Notes: generated from the letters alone by a model not told the origin. 64,000 nt of DNA from Prostheceraeus crozeri (GCA_907163375.1 CAJQUW010005758.1:1-64000), one strand, 5' to 3'. Counted from the first letter of the stretch, positions 29,619-39,536 are shown. A program made the numbers and translations.

Positions 29619-29960
29619 GTTGCAAATGAAGTTCGGTGTAATACTTCCTTTCGACGGGCGTTCCTGTAAAGGGCGGCGGTGAAACCCGTAGCTATGTATA
29701 CCGCAAGGGACATTCGGCAATGGTCAATCTTGTTAAACCTCTCTGCGTCATGTTTGCAAGTGATTGCCTCTGTCTCAACGTAGCATGCATTCGCGTCAGG
29801 GCGACATTTAGCCAACTGTCGAAGGTTGCCTAAAACTTTCCATTGCATACGTTATGAGAACCATGAGTTCTACCTGTCTCTATCAATGAGACGAATTGAT
29901 GAATGGAATGAAATGGGAGGACACTCACGCGCCACACGCAACATAACACACTTCTCTCTT
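29619..29960. other. gene-free segment, moderately structured
   Basis: No supported frame. GC-balanced sequence with short complementary pieces (GGGCGGCGGTGAAACCCG; GCGTCAGGGCGAC). It may be untranslated RNA or a relic. Confidence 0.3.
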
Positions 29961-30368
29961 CCGTAGTCTAACAAGCTCTTTACACATGGATCGCAGTCGA
30001 TTGCTATCCCTGTATCAGAAGTGTAAGCTATCTTAATTTATTTGACACTATTTTATCTACCATCATCGTCCATATGAAATGTTTTTAGATTTACAAGTTA
30101 GACTAAGCGTGCTACTATTTCCAAATGAAAAAGTATACATGGTTAAATCATCCACTTAAGCCCATCCGTAGTCTAACAAGCTCTTTACACATGGATCGCA
30201 GTCGATTGCTATCCCTGTATCAGAAGTGTAAGCTATCTTAATTTATTTGACACTATTTCATCTACCATCATCGTCCATATGAAATTTTATAAGATTTACA
30301 AGTTAAACTAAGCGTGCTACTATTTCCAAATGCAAAAAGTATACATGGTTAAATTATTCACTAAAACC
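29961..30368. repeat. 204-bp tandem duplication
   Basis: TCCGTAGTCTAACAAGCTC starts at 29961 and again at 30165, and the following 200 bp match closely. Both units hold GCAGTCGATTGCTATCCCTG, a 20-mer also found at 29105-29124. Confidence 0.85.
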
Positions 30369-30407
30369 CCATTCAAGTAAGTCAGTATGAAAGCAAAGAT
30401 AATACGA

Positions 30408-30421
30408 AATAAACATTTATT
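30408..30421. terminator. convergent poly(A) signals
   Basis: AATAAA on the plus strand (30408-30413) and on the minus strand (30416-30421). The minus-strand signal overlaps the stop codon of the 145-aa gene. Confidence 0.55.
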
Positions 30422-30857
30422 ATGGCATGTATTTCAAAAGGTCTTCATCGTCAATATCGTCCCAGAGTCTGGCTTCACATAGAATACAAAAACAGTTGAG
30501 CTGCTTTAAACGTTCTTCTGCAGCGTCCCTCACTTTCTCAATGTACGCCCACTCCGCCACGGTTCGCGGTTGGGAGTTAGGGGTGTACCACTCCCATATT
30601 TGATGCAAGTGCGACTTGCTGGTCATCTCCATCACCCCTTCGGCATCATATTGTAAATATTTCCACCGTATGCCTGTTAGGTCGGGCAACTCCTCTTCAT
30701 CCTCCTCCGATAATGATAACTTTCGTATATTGTCGAGATTGTATGTCTTCTCCACCTTCGCCTTTCTTGGTGCATTTGGTGTAACGAGCACCTTTGCTGA
30801 TGTATATGGAGAGGAGAACTCCAATGCGGTATTTGGTGTTGTTGGAGGACTTGTCAT
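30420..30857 (-). CDS. unknown acidic protein (145 aa)
   Basis: From ATG 30857. Serine/threonine/proline-rich N-terminus (SPPTTPNTALEFSSPYTSAK), an acidic patch (LSLSEEDEEELPDLTG), then a tryptophan-rich body (GIRWKYLQYD, HQIWEWYTPNSQP). The C-terminus has CFCILC followed by acidic residues. No family is recognised. It is divergent from polB, sharing the roughly 250-bp promoter region that contains two CCAAT boxes (30931-30952). Its own stop codon lies within the minus-strand AATAAA signal. The open plus-strand frame opposite (30616-30876) is a shadow. Confidence 0.6.
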   Translation of the reverse strand: MTSPPTTPNTALEFSSPYTSAKVLVTPNAPRKAKVEKTYNLDNIRKLSLSEEDEEELPDLTGIRWKYLQYDAEGVMEMTSKSHLHQIWEWYTPNSQPRTVAEWAYIEKVRDAAEERLKQLNCFCILCEARLWDDIDDEDLLKYMP

Positions 30858-30930
30858 GTTGTCTTTGAAATGCTGACTTTGAATAATGATAACTTTAACA
30901 TTTTTCTAATTCTTAAGTATACACAAGCAG

Positions 30931-30977
30931 CCAATCAGAATGAACATCCAATGAATGAAGAGGATGAAAGTATATAA
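30931..30977 (+). promoter_or_regulatory. CCAAT-CCAAT-TATA promoter of polB
   Basis: CCAAT at 30931 and 30948 (12 nt apart), then 18 nt to TATATAA at 30971. The right-end promoter at 47225-47271 has the same geometry (12 nt, then 17 nt). The transcript would begin near 31000 and reach ATG 31114. Confidence 0.7.
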
Positions 30978-31113
30978 GCAAAGTGACATTCAGGTCATTT
31001 CATTTAATCTGTGAATCATACAAGTGACGAACGCACGATCTCTCTCTTTGACTATTATTTGAGTGAAGTCTCTATCTTGTAGAAGTATCAACCTTAAACT
31101 TGATTTCGTTGAA

Positions 31114-34100
31114 ATGGTAAGTTGAAAATTTCCTCTCATCTCCATCAAACGTGTGACTAATAGCATCTTCCTCAATTTCAGGCATCAACTTCATCACCAA
31201 CGCCCTCTCTTCTCGAGGAAAGTTTAGAGTTATTGAGTCAAGGTAGGTTGTAACACTACACTGAGGCTTGAACAGAGATGAAAGAATGATTTCTCTTTCA
31301 GGTGATGTGAGTTCCAGCTCAGGACTCTCGCGGCAAGGCAACGAGTGGGAATGTGCCGACTGCGGACATATGTTTACAAGGAAGCACAGTCTCCTTCGAC
31401 ACATCAAACAACGTGTGTGTCAACGCAAAGCGGCGTCAATCTCCGGAGGTGAAGTTGATTCTGACGATGACATCTCCTTTCCTTGCGATTTGTGCCCTCT
31501 TTCTTTTGATAGTCACTTTCAGCGATCTTCGCACAGACTTCAACACACGCATGCAAATGATCACTACACCAACGGTACCTCTACCATCTCCCTCATTAAT
31601 GTTTCACATAATAATTTAGTACGCGACTACTGCATGGAGTCCAATACTCAAATTGTAGATTTTCCTGAGTGGCTCCTTCAAAATTCTAACATTATCGAAG
31701 CGCTCTTCAATAATTTAGACAATTTTAGAATGAAGGCGCTCATCTACTTTAAACTAAAATATATTAAAATAGATTTTCAAACGGGTCAAGTGACGGAGAG
31801 AATACAGTTTCATATTCCTTCCTCTTCCGCAACCGAAGTTGTAGACTGCGAGTCTTGGCTAAATTTTCACATTCAATGTTTAAAATCAAATGTAGATAAA
31901 TTCAATCAACGCGACAGCGCTCTCATTTTTGATGGTGTGGACTCAGCCATATTCAAAATTTCCCTATTAGAAAGTCATGCAGCTCGAGGCACATTTAAAC
32001 TTCCAAAAACGTTGTATAATAAGAAAGCTGTCATCAATGTTGATTGTAAATCACAGTGTTTCAAATATGCAGTCCTATCCATCCTTCACTATAATGATAT
32101 CAACGCGCATCGAGATCGCACCTATAGCTATAGACAGTGGGAGGATGAACTAGACTTTGAAGGTTGTGATAGTAACAACATGAAAATCAAAGATGTAGAA
32201 ACGTTCGAAAAACATAATAAGATTAAAATTGTCGTTCACGTGTAGGAGAAGGGGTTGAAGGGTGCCCGCTATAATTCACGTTCAACTTGTTATGAACGTG
32301 TAGTCAACCTCTTATTAGTAAAACAAGATGATAGCGAGGAATGGCACTACTGTGGTATTCCCAAAATCTCTCGCTTGTACACTCACTTGGGGCACTCTAA
32401 AAGAGGTGAACATTTTGTATGCGACCGCTGCATCCGCTCATTTTGGAGTAAAGATAAATTTGAAACTCACTATGAATGGTGCAAGCGAGGTAAATTACAA
32501 ATGGAACGCATGCCCAAAGATAAAATATTTTCACATAGGGATAATGGTGACGAATTAAGTCCCCTGCGTGTCATTTACGCAGACATAGAATGCTACATTG
32601 ATGATATCATCCACAAGCCAGCAGCCATATCCTGCTATGAAGTATGGCATGACCACTTTAGGAATAGACAAAACAAAATGCATACTTGGCAAGGTGAAGA
32701 TTGCATTTCAAAATTTCTAGAATTTCTCGATAAAGCTGCAAAATTTCAACAATCATATGATTCCCAATTGCAGCGTAAGTCACTACATATGTCAGATGAA
32801 GACAAACAAAAATTTGAAAGTTGCACATCCTGTCCTAAATGTCATAAAACGTTTGATGACGATAAAATTAAGAAAGTGCGTGATCATGATCACATCACTG
32901 GTAAATTTAGAAACGCACTCTGCTCCAATTGTAACTTTTCACTTAGGTTGAGACGTCGTGTACTACCCGTCATTTTTCATAACTTTAAGGGCTATGACAG
33001 TCATATGCTCATAAAAGGAGGGTTGAGCCAGATGAAATCGTGGCAGTTTAATGTAATAGCACAAACGAGAGAAAAATTCATGGCAATGACAGCAAAAGTA
33101 CCAGTAGATAAAACTAAAGAAAATAAGACAGTCTTCTTCGAAATAAAATTTTTAGATTCATTTCAATTCATGTCAGCGTCACTAGCTTCTCTCGTTCGTA
33201 ATCTCAAGTTTCTTCCCCATAGTCAAACTTTGAAGAAACACTATCCAAACTTAACGGATGAAATAATCACTCGCAAAGGAGTCTTTCCTTATGCGTATTT
33301 TAGCTCAATGTCTAAACTAAATGAAACAACCCTTCCTTCCATTGACAAATTCAAAAACGATTTGACGGGTGAAGATTGTCCAGTAGAGGACTATGAACAT
33401 GCTCAAGAGGCATGGTTAAAATTTAATTGTAAAACGTTTGGCGATTATATGATCGCTTACTTAGAATTAGATGTCATTTTGCTGGCTGATGTCTTTCAGG
33501 AGTTTCGACGAGTGGCATTAGAAGAAGACAAATTAGATCCTATCCACTTTGTCAGTCTACCAGCCATGTCCTTTAAATCAGCCTTTAAAATGACTGGTGA
33601 GACCATTCATCTCTTACAAGACCCGGAGATGTATAATATATTTGAGCGCGGAATACGCGGTGGTCTCACATTTGTAAATAAACATCATATAAAATCTGAA
33701 ACAGTAGGTGATGATCATATCCACCTAAAGTACTATGACCAAAATAATTTATATGGCAGTTCACTGTCTAAACCACTACCTCATTCCGAGTTTAGTTGGT
33801 TAAATCAAAATGAGCTTGAGTATTACTCCAACCCTTCAAACATACTGAATATTCCAGATGAAGGTGATTGGGGATATTATTTTGAAGTGGATTTGATTTA
33901 TCCAAATAGTATTAAAAATAAAACTGCTGATTTCCCACTCGCACCTGAATCTGGCGAAGTGACTGAAGATATGTTTTCACCATTCATGTCACAATTTCAT
34001 AATAACTTAACAGAGTGTGGACAGCCAAGGTACAAACCATGCCGCAAACTTTTACTCACCCAATATGATAAGAAAAATTATCTCGTACACTTCTGCATAT

Positions 34101-35086
34101 TAAAATTCTATTTAGAAATGGGCATGCTTCTAAAGTCAGTTCACCGCATTATCAAATTTAGACAGAAAGCCTTCCTCAAACCCTACATAGATAGTAACAG
34201 TCAAAAACGTGCACTCGCCCAAAATAATTTTGAAAAGGATTTTTATAAATATAAGAATAATAGTCTATTCGGAATGACCATGGAGGATGTTAGAAAACGT
34301 ATGAATTACAAACTAGTCGTTGATGAACAAAAATATCACAAATTGACCTCATCACCTCTTTTCATTGATAGAGACATCATCGATGAGGATCTTGTAGGTG
34401 TTAAAATGATTAAATCAGAAGTTGAGTTGTGCAAACCCATCTATATTGGGCAAGCCGTTTTAGATTATTCCAAGCTTGAAATGTATCAACTCTTCTACAA
34501 AATATTAAAACCATGCCCTCTCGTAAAAGAGGTTCGCTTGCTGGGTGGTGATACAGATAGTTTCTTTTTAGGAATTACCACTCAAAAAGATTTAAATTTT
34601 AATGAAGTAGGTAAGTCATTAGAAAAATATTTCGATACATCTAACTACAATCCCACTCATCCACTCTATTCCATACAGAATAAAGCCAAACTTGGTTGTT
34701 TTAAGGATGAAACAGCAGGAAAGGAAATAGATGAAATGATTCTCCTCCGTCCTAAAATGTATTCCATGAAACTAAAAGAATGTGCAGATAGTATTAAGCG
34801 TGCTAAAGGTATATCAAAATCCATTGTTCATAAAATGAAACATCGGTCCTATAAGAAGGCCTATAAAAATAAAACTATAACGTTTGTCAATATGACAATC
34901 TTAAAATCTCAAGTTCATACTGTGAAAACGTACACGTTCAAGAAACGAGCACTTTCAGCATGGGAGGATAAGAGGTGTTGGATAGGACATAACACATCTC
35001 TTCCACATGGACATCCTGACACAAACATACCTCCACCCAAAAGAATAAAACTCACGCTACCACATTCAGGAGATGTATTGACATAA
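31114..35086 (+). pseudogene. polB: protein-primed family B DNA polymerase (Polinton B), one in-frame stop
   Basis: Three exons. ATG 31114-31116 is followed at once by intron 31117-31181 (GTAAGT...TTTCAG); exon 2 is 31182-31242; intron 31243-31301 follows; the last exon starts at 31302. The reading phase is consistent across all three. N-terminal C2H2 fingers (CADCGHMF..; CDLCPLSF..) precede an extended domain. TAG at 32243-32245 interrupts the frame, which then stays open to 35086. Counting from 32255: ExoI DIEC at 110, HDH/C-x2-C patch 210-226, ExoII NFKGYD 243-248, ExoIII YLELD 402-406, Pol A YDQNNLY 494-500, Pol B KNNSLFG 667-673, Pol C DTDS 766-769. The active-site motifs are intact; only the stop argues against function. 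It could be an allele, a sequencing error or recoded. Confidence 0.92.
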
Positions 35087-35236
35087 TCAACTTTAACTCA
35101 GTATTTTGATGTTGCTTTTTGTAGATATACATGGTTGTTTTATGTATCGCATGAGATCGTTTCTTCCTTGTGAATATATGCCTACAGTCAGCCCATTCCC
35201 CCTATATCTGTGAAAAGACTTTTTCATATACATATT

Positions 35237-35250
35237 TTTATTTCAATAAA
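35237..35250. terminator. convergent poly(A) signals between polB and penton-like gene
   Basis: AATAAA plus strand at 35245-35250 and minus strand at 35237-35242. They serve the two converging transcripts ending at 35086 and 35266. Confidence 0.6.
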
Positions 35251-35265
35251 CATATCACAATGACT

Positions 35266-36816
35266 TCACTTTGTTTTCCGAAACACTAAAGTTACGAGGG
35301 ATTTAGTATCTTTCACATGGATACACTCTTGTAAACCATTGGTAATTTTGATAGCAATAGAGGGTATAGTTTGTTTGACGACGGGATGATAGAAAATAGA
35401 TTCAAACATCTTCTCGACTATTCCATATGAAGCGTCTTTATCATGAATGAAATCACGTAAAATGTATTCTTTTTTCTCGCCAACAGAAATAGGTAAAATC
35501 AAATCACTTTGAATGTAAAGGTGTTGTTCATGTTTATCAAGTGTCATTGGTGTTTCTATACCAATCGTATGCGCAGCAGCAAACACAGTTTGTAGCATTG
35601 AAAAGCCAAAGAGTTTTTTCAAATTTTTACTCAATTGACATTGAATGTCATCACCCAGTTTCAGAACAACGCGTTGTTTTTCAATTGAAAACGAAATGTG
35701 GTGTGTCTTTACATCATATTTACTTTTCATCACATGCTTCAACTTCTGTTGTATATAAGGATTTACTACATGAGTGAAGCTTTCAACTGTATGATATAGA
35801 CGCGGCATTATATTGATAGCAACTTTAGATTCTTCATAAGACTGGTAAATTTTCTTGATGCGATCGCCATAGATGTCCACCCACCATTCATCATTAACTG
35901 AATCAGCTTTAGTGTGATATTCATGAGAACCATACACCACACCGCTTCCAATAATAGGCGTATAATGTCTTACAAAATGACGCAAGGTTGGAGAGAAATA
36001 AACTGTAAGTTTGTCATTATATTTCTGAATAACCAACTTATTTTTGTCCGCCATAATTTTCTCTCCATACTTCTTACCCACAGTCTCATTCCATCGTTTT
36101 ACTAACTCAATAAGTGATAAAGGTTGAACACCACGCTTTTTCAAAATGATGCGTTCTTCGCATTCTACAACATCTTCATCAAATATTTTAAATCTATAAT
36201 GAAATTTGTTGATTCGAGTTGAATAAACTTTTTTAACATTTGCAGTAGCAATTGACGTTAGATGTAGTCCATGACCAAAACCAAGATGTGGATAGAATTC
36301 ACTATCCAACCTCAGCGTAAGACCTTTAGTAAAAGAATGAAAGCGGAGGAACTGTCTCCCACTCCAATGATAGATAGTAAACTCATAAGCTTTCTGATTT
36401 TTATTCTTCATGATGGAAGTATTACCACTGTTGAATGCCTTAATAATTTTCTCATTCCCAAATGGCTCATAAGAATCTGATTTTATCTGAATCCATTCAT
36501 AGTTCCACTTTCCATCTGATGTTAAATTGTATGGGAACTGAAATGCATTATTCATCGTTATTCCATCATGGGTGCGAGGAGTCAATATCATTTCTTCCAA
36601 ATCATTCACATTCTGAATATTGCTATCATAGCAAATACTAGAAACGCCAACCTCCCATTCTCCTTCTAAATGCAGTGGCCGATTTAATTCTACTCGATAG
36701 TCTGATGGTTTATTTTTGGGAAATTTATTCATAGAAGCATTACTGGGCAAGTAGATTAGAAACGAGTCCTTATTTTCACTTTCCATATTATTCACATTGG
36801 AAAAATATATTAGCAT
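35266..36816 (-). CDS. large penton/minor-capsid-family protein, paralogue 1
   Basis: 516 aa from ATG 36816; an internal ATG at 36783 (MESENKD) could be the true start. N-terminal signature LIYLPSNASMNKFPKNKPSD, then LEGEWEVGVSSICYD, which is widespread in Polinton genomes. The C-terminus has the IAIKITNGLQECIHVKDTKS pattern, matching the closing strands of the paralogue downstream and of the penton-like gene in Polinton A. The gene follows its paralogue by 9 bp on the same strand, so the two are probably co-transcribed. The assignment to penton or another capsid-surface protein is inferred from family pattern and location. Confidence 0.55.
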   Translation of the reverse strand: MLIYFSNVNNMESENKDSFLIYLPSNASMNKFPKNKPSDYRVELNRPLHLEGEWEVGVSSICYDSNIQNVNDLEEMILTPRTHDGITMNNAFQFPYNLTSDGKWNYEWIQIKSDSYEPFGNEKIIKAFNSGNTSIMKNKNQKAYEFTIYHWSGRQFLRFHSFTKGLTLRLDSEFYPHLGFGHGLHLTSIATANVKKVYSTRINKFHYRFKIFDEDVVECEERIILKKRGVQPLSLIELVKRWNETVGKKYGEKIMADKNKLVIQKYNDKLTVYFSPTLRHFVRHYTPIIGSGVVYGSHEYHTKADSVNDEWWVDIYGDRIKKIYQSYEESKVAINIMPRLYHTVESFTHVVNPYIQQKLKHVMKSKYDVKTHHISFSIEKQRVVLKLGDDIQCQLSKNLKKLFGFSMLQTVFAAAHTIGIETPMTLDKHEQHLYIQSDLILPISVGEKKEYILRDFIHDKDASYGIVEKMFESIFYHPVVKQTIPSIAIKITNGLQECIHVKDTKSLVTLVFRKTK

Positions 36817-36825
36817 ACTTTTGCA

Positions 36826-38223
36826 TTAACTCTTCATTCGGAAATGGAGTGTAATACTTGTCACAGCATCTTTATGAAAAGGAATCAACGCACCAGCATC
36901 ATCATAAATGGCAATATCAATTTGTGGGATGTAGTTTGATTTCAGCTTTGTATAATGCACTTTCTTGAAAGTATGCTCAGATAAAATACTGCAGCTTTTT
37001 GGCTGGTATGGTATCATTGCTAGCAATGGAGCTTCAACATCTCCCACACGTACATCTTCACCAATATTGGAATATATCTGAAAATAGTTAATACGACGCG
37101 ATAGCGACATGTCTGCGCTAGCTTTGGTTACAGTACCACTTTTAAAGATATTTTGATCAAAACCCAAAATGTCCATTAGAGTTTTATCCATAATTAGTTC
37201 AATACCTTTTCCATTTATAGTGAGAGACAAAGCACCTTCTTTTTCAGAAAATGAAATATGTTGCTCATTAATCACTTCATTTAAATAATCTACAACCAAT
37301 TTAACCGAAGTAATAATGCGAGGCATCAACACTCTTGTTTCATGTAAGAAACCACCAAAAGGCTCTACACACTTTCTGTATAAAGATACGGTCCATTCTG
37401 TATCAAATTGATTTGACCTTTCACATGGTAAATGTTGCATATCAGATTTTCCATGAACAGCTGCAGAACGATGTCGTAAGAACTGATGAAAATCTTTTGA
37501 ACAAACTAATACTAGATCATCATCATTTAATTTGCTTATTGCAATATGATTAGATGATTTAATATAAGTCAATGTTGCCACTTGTTTGTCATCTACTCGA
37601 AGGAGATAATTAAATTTCTTCAATAATGTTTCAGGAGTCATGTTTGTCTTTCTTGGCTTAATCACAATCTTCTTCACCAACGTCTTCTCATTTCTTGGAA
37701 TAAGATCTACATAATAAGCTTCCTCTCGATATATTAACTGTTTATGACCACTTATGTGGTAATTAACGTTAAAATTATCATAGCTTGTTAAGGCGCTAGC
37801 GAGGTAGCCTAAATCATTTCTTAAACTTGGACTTAAACCAACAATCCAATCTTTCTCAACTACATGATGTACATAATTATAATCATCATTGTGCGGAGTA
37901 AATTGGACAATATGTTTACACGCTTTATTCAAGAAATCATATATAAACTTTTTACATGATAAGAGATCTTTCTTTGGCCACTGTGGAATGTATATTCGGC
38001 ACCCCTTTTCACATTGGTAAGCAGCTGTACGTCTCATATTAATAGTCAACACCTCATGATCAAAAGTATAGACACAGTTGCTATAAACAAGTTGAGTGAC
38101 ACCCACTTCCCAATTCCCATTTAGCTGTTGTGCATGATCAATGGGAGTAGAAAAGAGTGCGGCTCGATTGCTAGTAAATCTCTTTGTAGCCGCATTGCTA
38201 AGCAAAATATGATAAAACGACAT
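36826..38223 (-). CDS. large penton/minor-capsid-family protein, paralogue 2
   Basis: 465 aa from ATG 38223. N-terminus SFYHILLSNAATKRFTSNRA and LNGNWEVGVTQLVYS align with the LPSNAS...WEVGV signature of the downstream paralogue. The C-terminus PQIDIAIYDDAGALIPFHKD and TSITLHFRMKS is the typical family ending. Middle regions are strand-rich and divergent, suggesting the pair took on different capsid positions. The start is 35 bp from the divergent start of the PC4-like gene, so both promoters share a very short region (38224-38258). Confidence 0.6.
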   Translation of the reverse strand: MSFYHILLSNAATKRFTSNRAALFSTPIDHAQQLNGNWEVGVTQLVYSNCVYTFDHEVLTINMRRTAAYQCEKGCRIYIPQWPKKDLLSCKKFIYDFLNKACKHIVQFTPHNDDYNYVHHVVEKDWIVGLSPSLRNDLGYLASALTSYDNFNVNYHISGHKQLIYREEAYYVDLIPRNEKTLVKKIVIKPRKTNMTPETLLKKFNYLLRVDDKQVATLTYIKSSNHIAISKLNDDDLVLVCSKDFHQFLRHRSAAVHGKSDMQHLPCERSNQFDTEWTVSLYRKCVEPFGGFLHETRVLMPRIITSVKLVVDYLNEVINEQHISFSEKEGALSLTINGKGIELIMDKTLMDILGFDQNIFKSGTVTKASADMSLSRRINYFQIYSNIGEDVRVGDVEAPLLAMIPYQPKSCSILSEHTFKKVHYTKLKSNYIPQIDIAIYDDAGALIPFHKDAVTSITLHFRMKS

Positions 38224-38258
38224 TTTTATATTGCTAATCTGCAACTTTGCATAACATC

Positions 38259-38615
38259 ATGAAGACTTGGATTTTGGACTCTCTACAATATATCAGAGTT
38301 GATCGTGATGGAAACGTACATTTCAAAAATTCTCATGGTCATACATCAAGAGGAATTACATTAACATGGCGACAATTTGTCAACCTCAATGATATCATGA
38401 GGGATTTGGAATATTTTGAAACATTAAGATTCATCTCCTTGGGTGATCAAGTTTGGCTTCAACATTACAGAAATGAAATTCAAATCTACCATTCTCATTC
38501 CGCAAACTGTTTCTCATTTCGCAAATACAATTGGGAGAAGTATAGAAGATACATACATCGCTCCATCATGACATTTATTCGTCGTGAGTTCATCGCCCTA
38601 CTATGCAAATCTTAA
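38259..38615 (+). CDS. PC4/p15-like protein 1
   Basis: 118 aa from ATG 38259. LDSLQYIRVDRDGNVHFKNS, then RGITLTWRQFVNLNDIMRDL, fits the strand-strand-strand-helix pattern of the transcription coactivator p15/PC4 ssDNA-binding domain (KGISLS..QW..L in the cellular family). A second strand-helix half follows (WLQHYRNEIQIYH; FSFRKYNWEKYRRYIHRSI). PC4 stabilises open promoter DNA and binds ssDNA. This is the first gene of a plus-strand set with a paralogue and a TBP-like gene. Similarity is at the level of pattern and not long identity, so another small nucleic-acid-binding fold cannot be excluded. Confidence 0.5.
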   Translation: MKTWILDSLQYIRVDRDGNVHFKNSHGHTSRGITLTWRQFVNLNDIMRDLEYFETLRFISLGDQVWLQHYRNEIQIYHSHSANCFSFRKYNWEKYRRYIHRSIMTFIRREFIALLCKS

Positions 38616-38637
38616 TCAGATATGATTACCACGCACC

Positions 38638-39288
38638 ATGAGTTGGAAATTAGATTCCCTACAACGTATTGAAACGGATCATGATCGAAACGTCTATTTC
38701 AAAGATTCAACTGGAAATGTGAGAAGAGAGTTTGTTTTATCTTATCGTCATTTTCAATCTCTACATCATATCATGAAGGACTTGAAATACTTCTATATGA
38801 AAAGACATTCACGTATTGGAAATCGCATCTGGCTGCGCGTCAACAATCGGCGAATTCAACTCTATCATTCCCAACTTCATACTAACTTCACATTTCATCA
38901 AGGTAGTTGGGAAAAGTATAAAAGGAAGGTACATCGCTCAATTTACTCATTCTTTCATCATGAAGCGCCATCGCTACACCATCGTCAACATTCTCCGTCG
39001 CTTCAGACTCTACACCAAAATCGATCTCACAACATTACGCCAACAGCTTCCAAACAGCAAGTATTACCCGGGCCGTCCTCAAATGTTAGTGGTGAAGATG
39101 AACAATTCACGGAATCTTCAACTCTTCCCAAATGGGACTGTACAGATTCTCGGCGCCCTTTCTCATTCATCGGCGCAGTCAATGCGCTTAGAGCTACAAA
39201 GACTACTACGTCGGATATGGAAGAGGGAGAGGTGTGTGATGTCGAATCTGACTGTGGACAATATGGTGATCTCTACTCAATTGAGTGA
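38638..39288 (+). CDS. PC4/p15-like protein 2 with overprinted tail
   Basis: 216 aa. The first 105 residues are a diverged copy of the gene 22 bp upstream: KLDSLQRIETDHDRNVYFKD, REFVLSYRHFQSLHHIMKDL, NFTFHQGSWEKYKRKVHRSI. The paralogue stops at about this point. Here the frame continues another 110 residues of low-complexity Ser/Gln/His/Pro sequence. That part overlaps the TBP-like gene (38960-39288) in a different frame. The tail is probably read-through over the TBP gene and not a conserved domain. Tandem duplication followed by loss of the stop is the simplest history. Confidence 0.5.
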   Translation: MSWKLDSLQRIETDHDRNVYFKDSTGNVRREFVLSYRHFQSLHHIMKDLKYFYMKRHSRIGNRIWLRVNNRRIQLYHSQLHTNFTFHQGSWEKYKRKVHRSIYSFFHHEAPSLHHRQHSPSLQTLHQNRSHNITPTASKQQVLPGPSSNVSGEDEQFTESSTLPKWDCTDSRRPFSFIGAVNALRATKTTTSDMEEGEVCDVESDCGQYGDLYSIE

Positions 39289-39505
39289 CAGTCTATCATT
39301 TTTGAAGATTCGTACCAGCAGTTACAGTTTGTGTTATGAACCCGAACTTTTTCCTGCAGCTCTCATTAGTTGTTGGTTGCCTGTGCATGTGGCAATCTTT
39401 CATAATAGTAAAGTGATCATTACTGGACTAAAATCTCATGAACAAGCAAATATGATCCTAGACTATCTCATTGAGTATGTACGTACCCAGCGGATTGTAA
39501 AATAA
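38960..39505 (+). CDS. TATA-binding-protein-like factor
   Basis: 181 aa from ATG 38960, the length of the TBP core. Two saddle repeats are visible. Repeat 1 runs TIVNILRRFRLYTKIDLTTL to MVVKM-like strands and NLQLFPNGTVQILGALSHSS. Repeat 2 has VDNMVISTQL, then YSLCYEPELFPAALISCWLP, VAIFHNSKVIITGLKSHEQA and a final helix. The YEPELFP, IF.S.K.I.TG.K and NMV positions match the second repeat of cellular TBP. The DNA-contacting regions have diverged. It overlaps the PC4-like gene 2 by 329 nt. Its stop codon is embedded in AATAAA. A role in directing RNA polymerase II to the element's TATA boxes is inference. Confidence 0.75.
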   Translation: MKRHRYTIVNILRRFRLYTKIDLTTLRQQLPNSKYYPGRPQMLVVKMNNSRNLQLFPNGTVQILGALSHSSAQSMRLELQRLLRRIWKRERCVMSNLTVDNMVISTQLSDSLSFLKIRTSSYSLCYEPELFPAALISCWLPVHVAIFHNSKVIITGLKSHEQANMILDYLIEYVRTQRIVK

Positions 39506-39536
39506 AAAACAATTTTTCCAACATGATGTTTTTATT
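39501..39536. terminator. convergent poly(A) signals overlapping two stop codons
   Basis: Plus-strand AATAAA (39501-39506) contains the TAA of the TBP-like gene. Minus-strand AATAAA (39531-39536) contains the TAA of the protease gene. The arrangement is very compact. Confidence 0.65.

Noticed and set aside
28884..29669. GCCACCATGG Kozak-like starts in the intergenic cassettes
   Set aside because: Copy 1 has CTAG in place of ATG, and conservation follows hairpins and not codons.
29468..29848. 126-aa minus-strand frame
   Set aside because: Crosses cassette copy 3 and unstructured spacer; starts in no recognisable context and has no family features.
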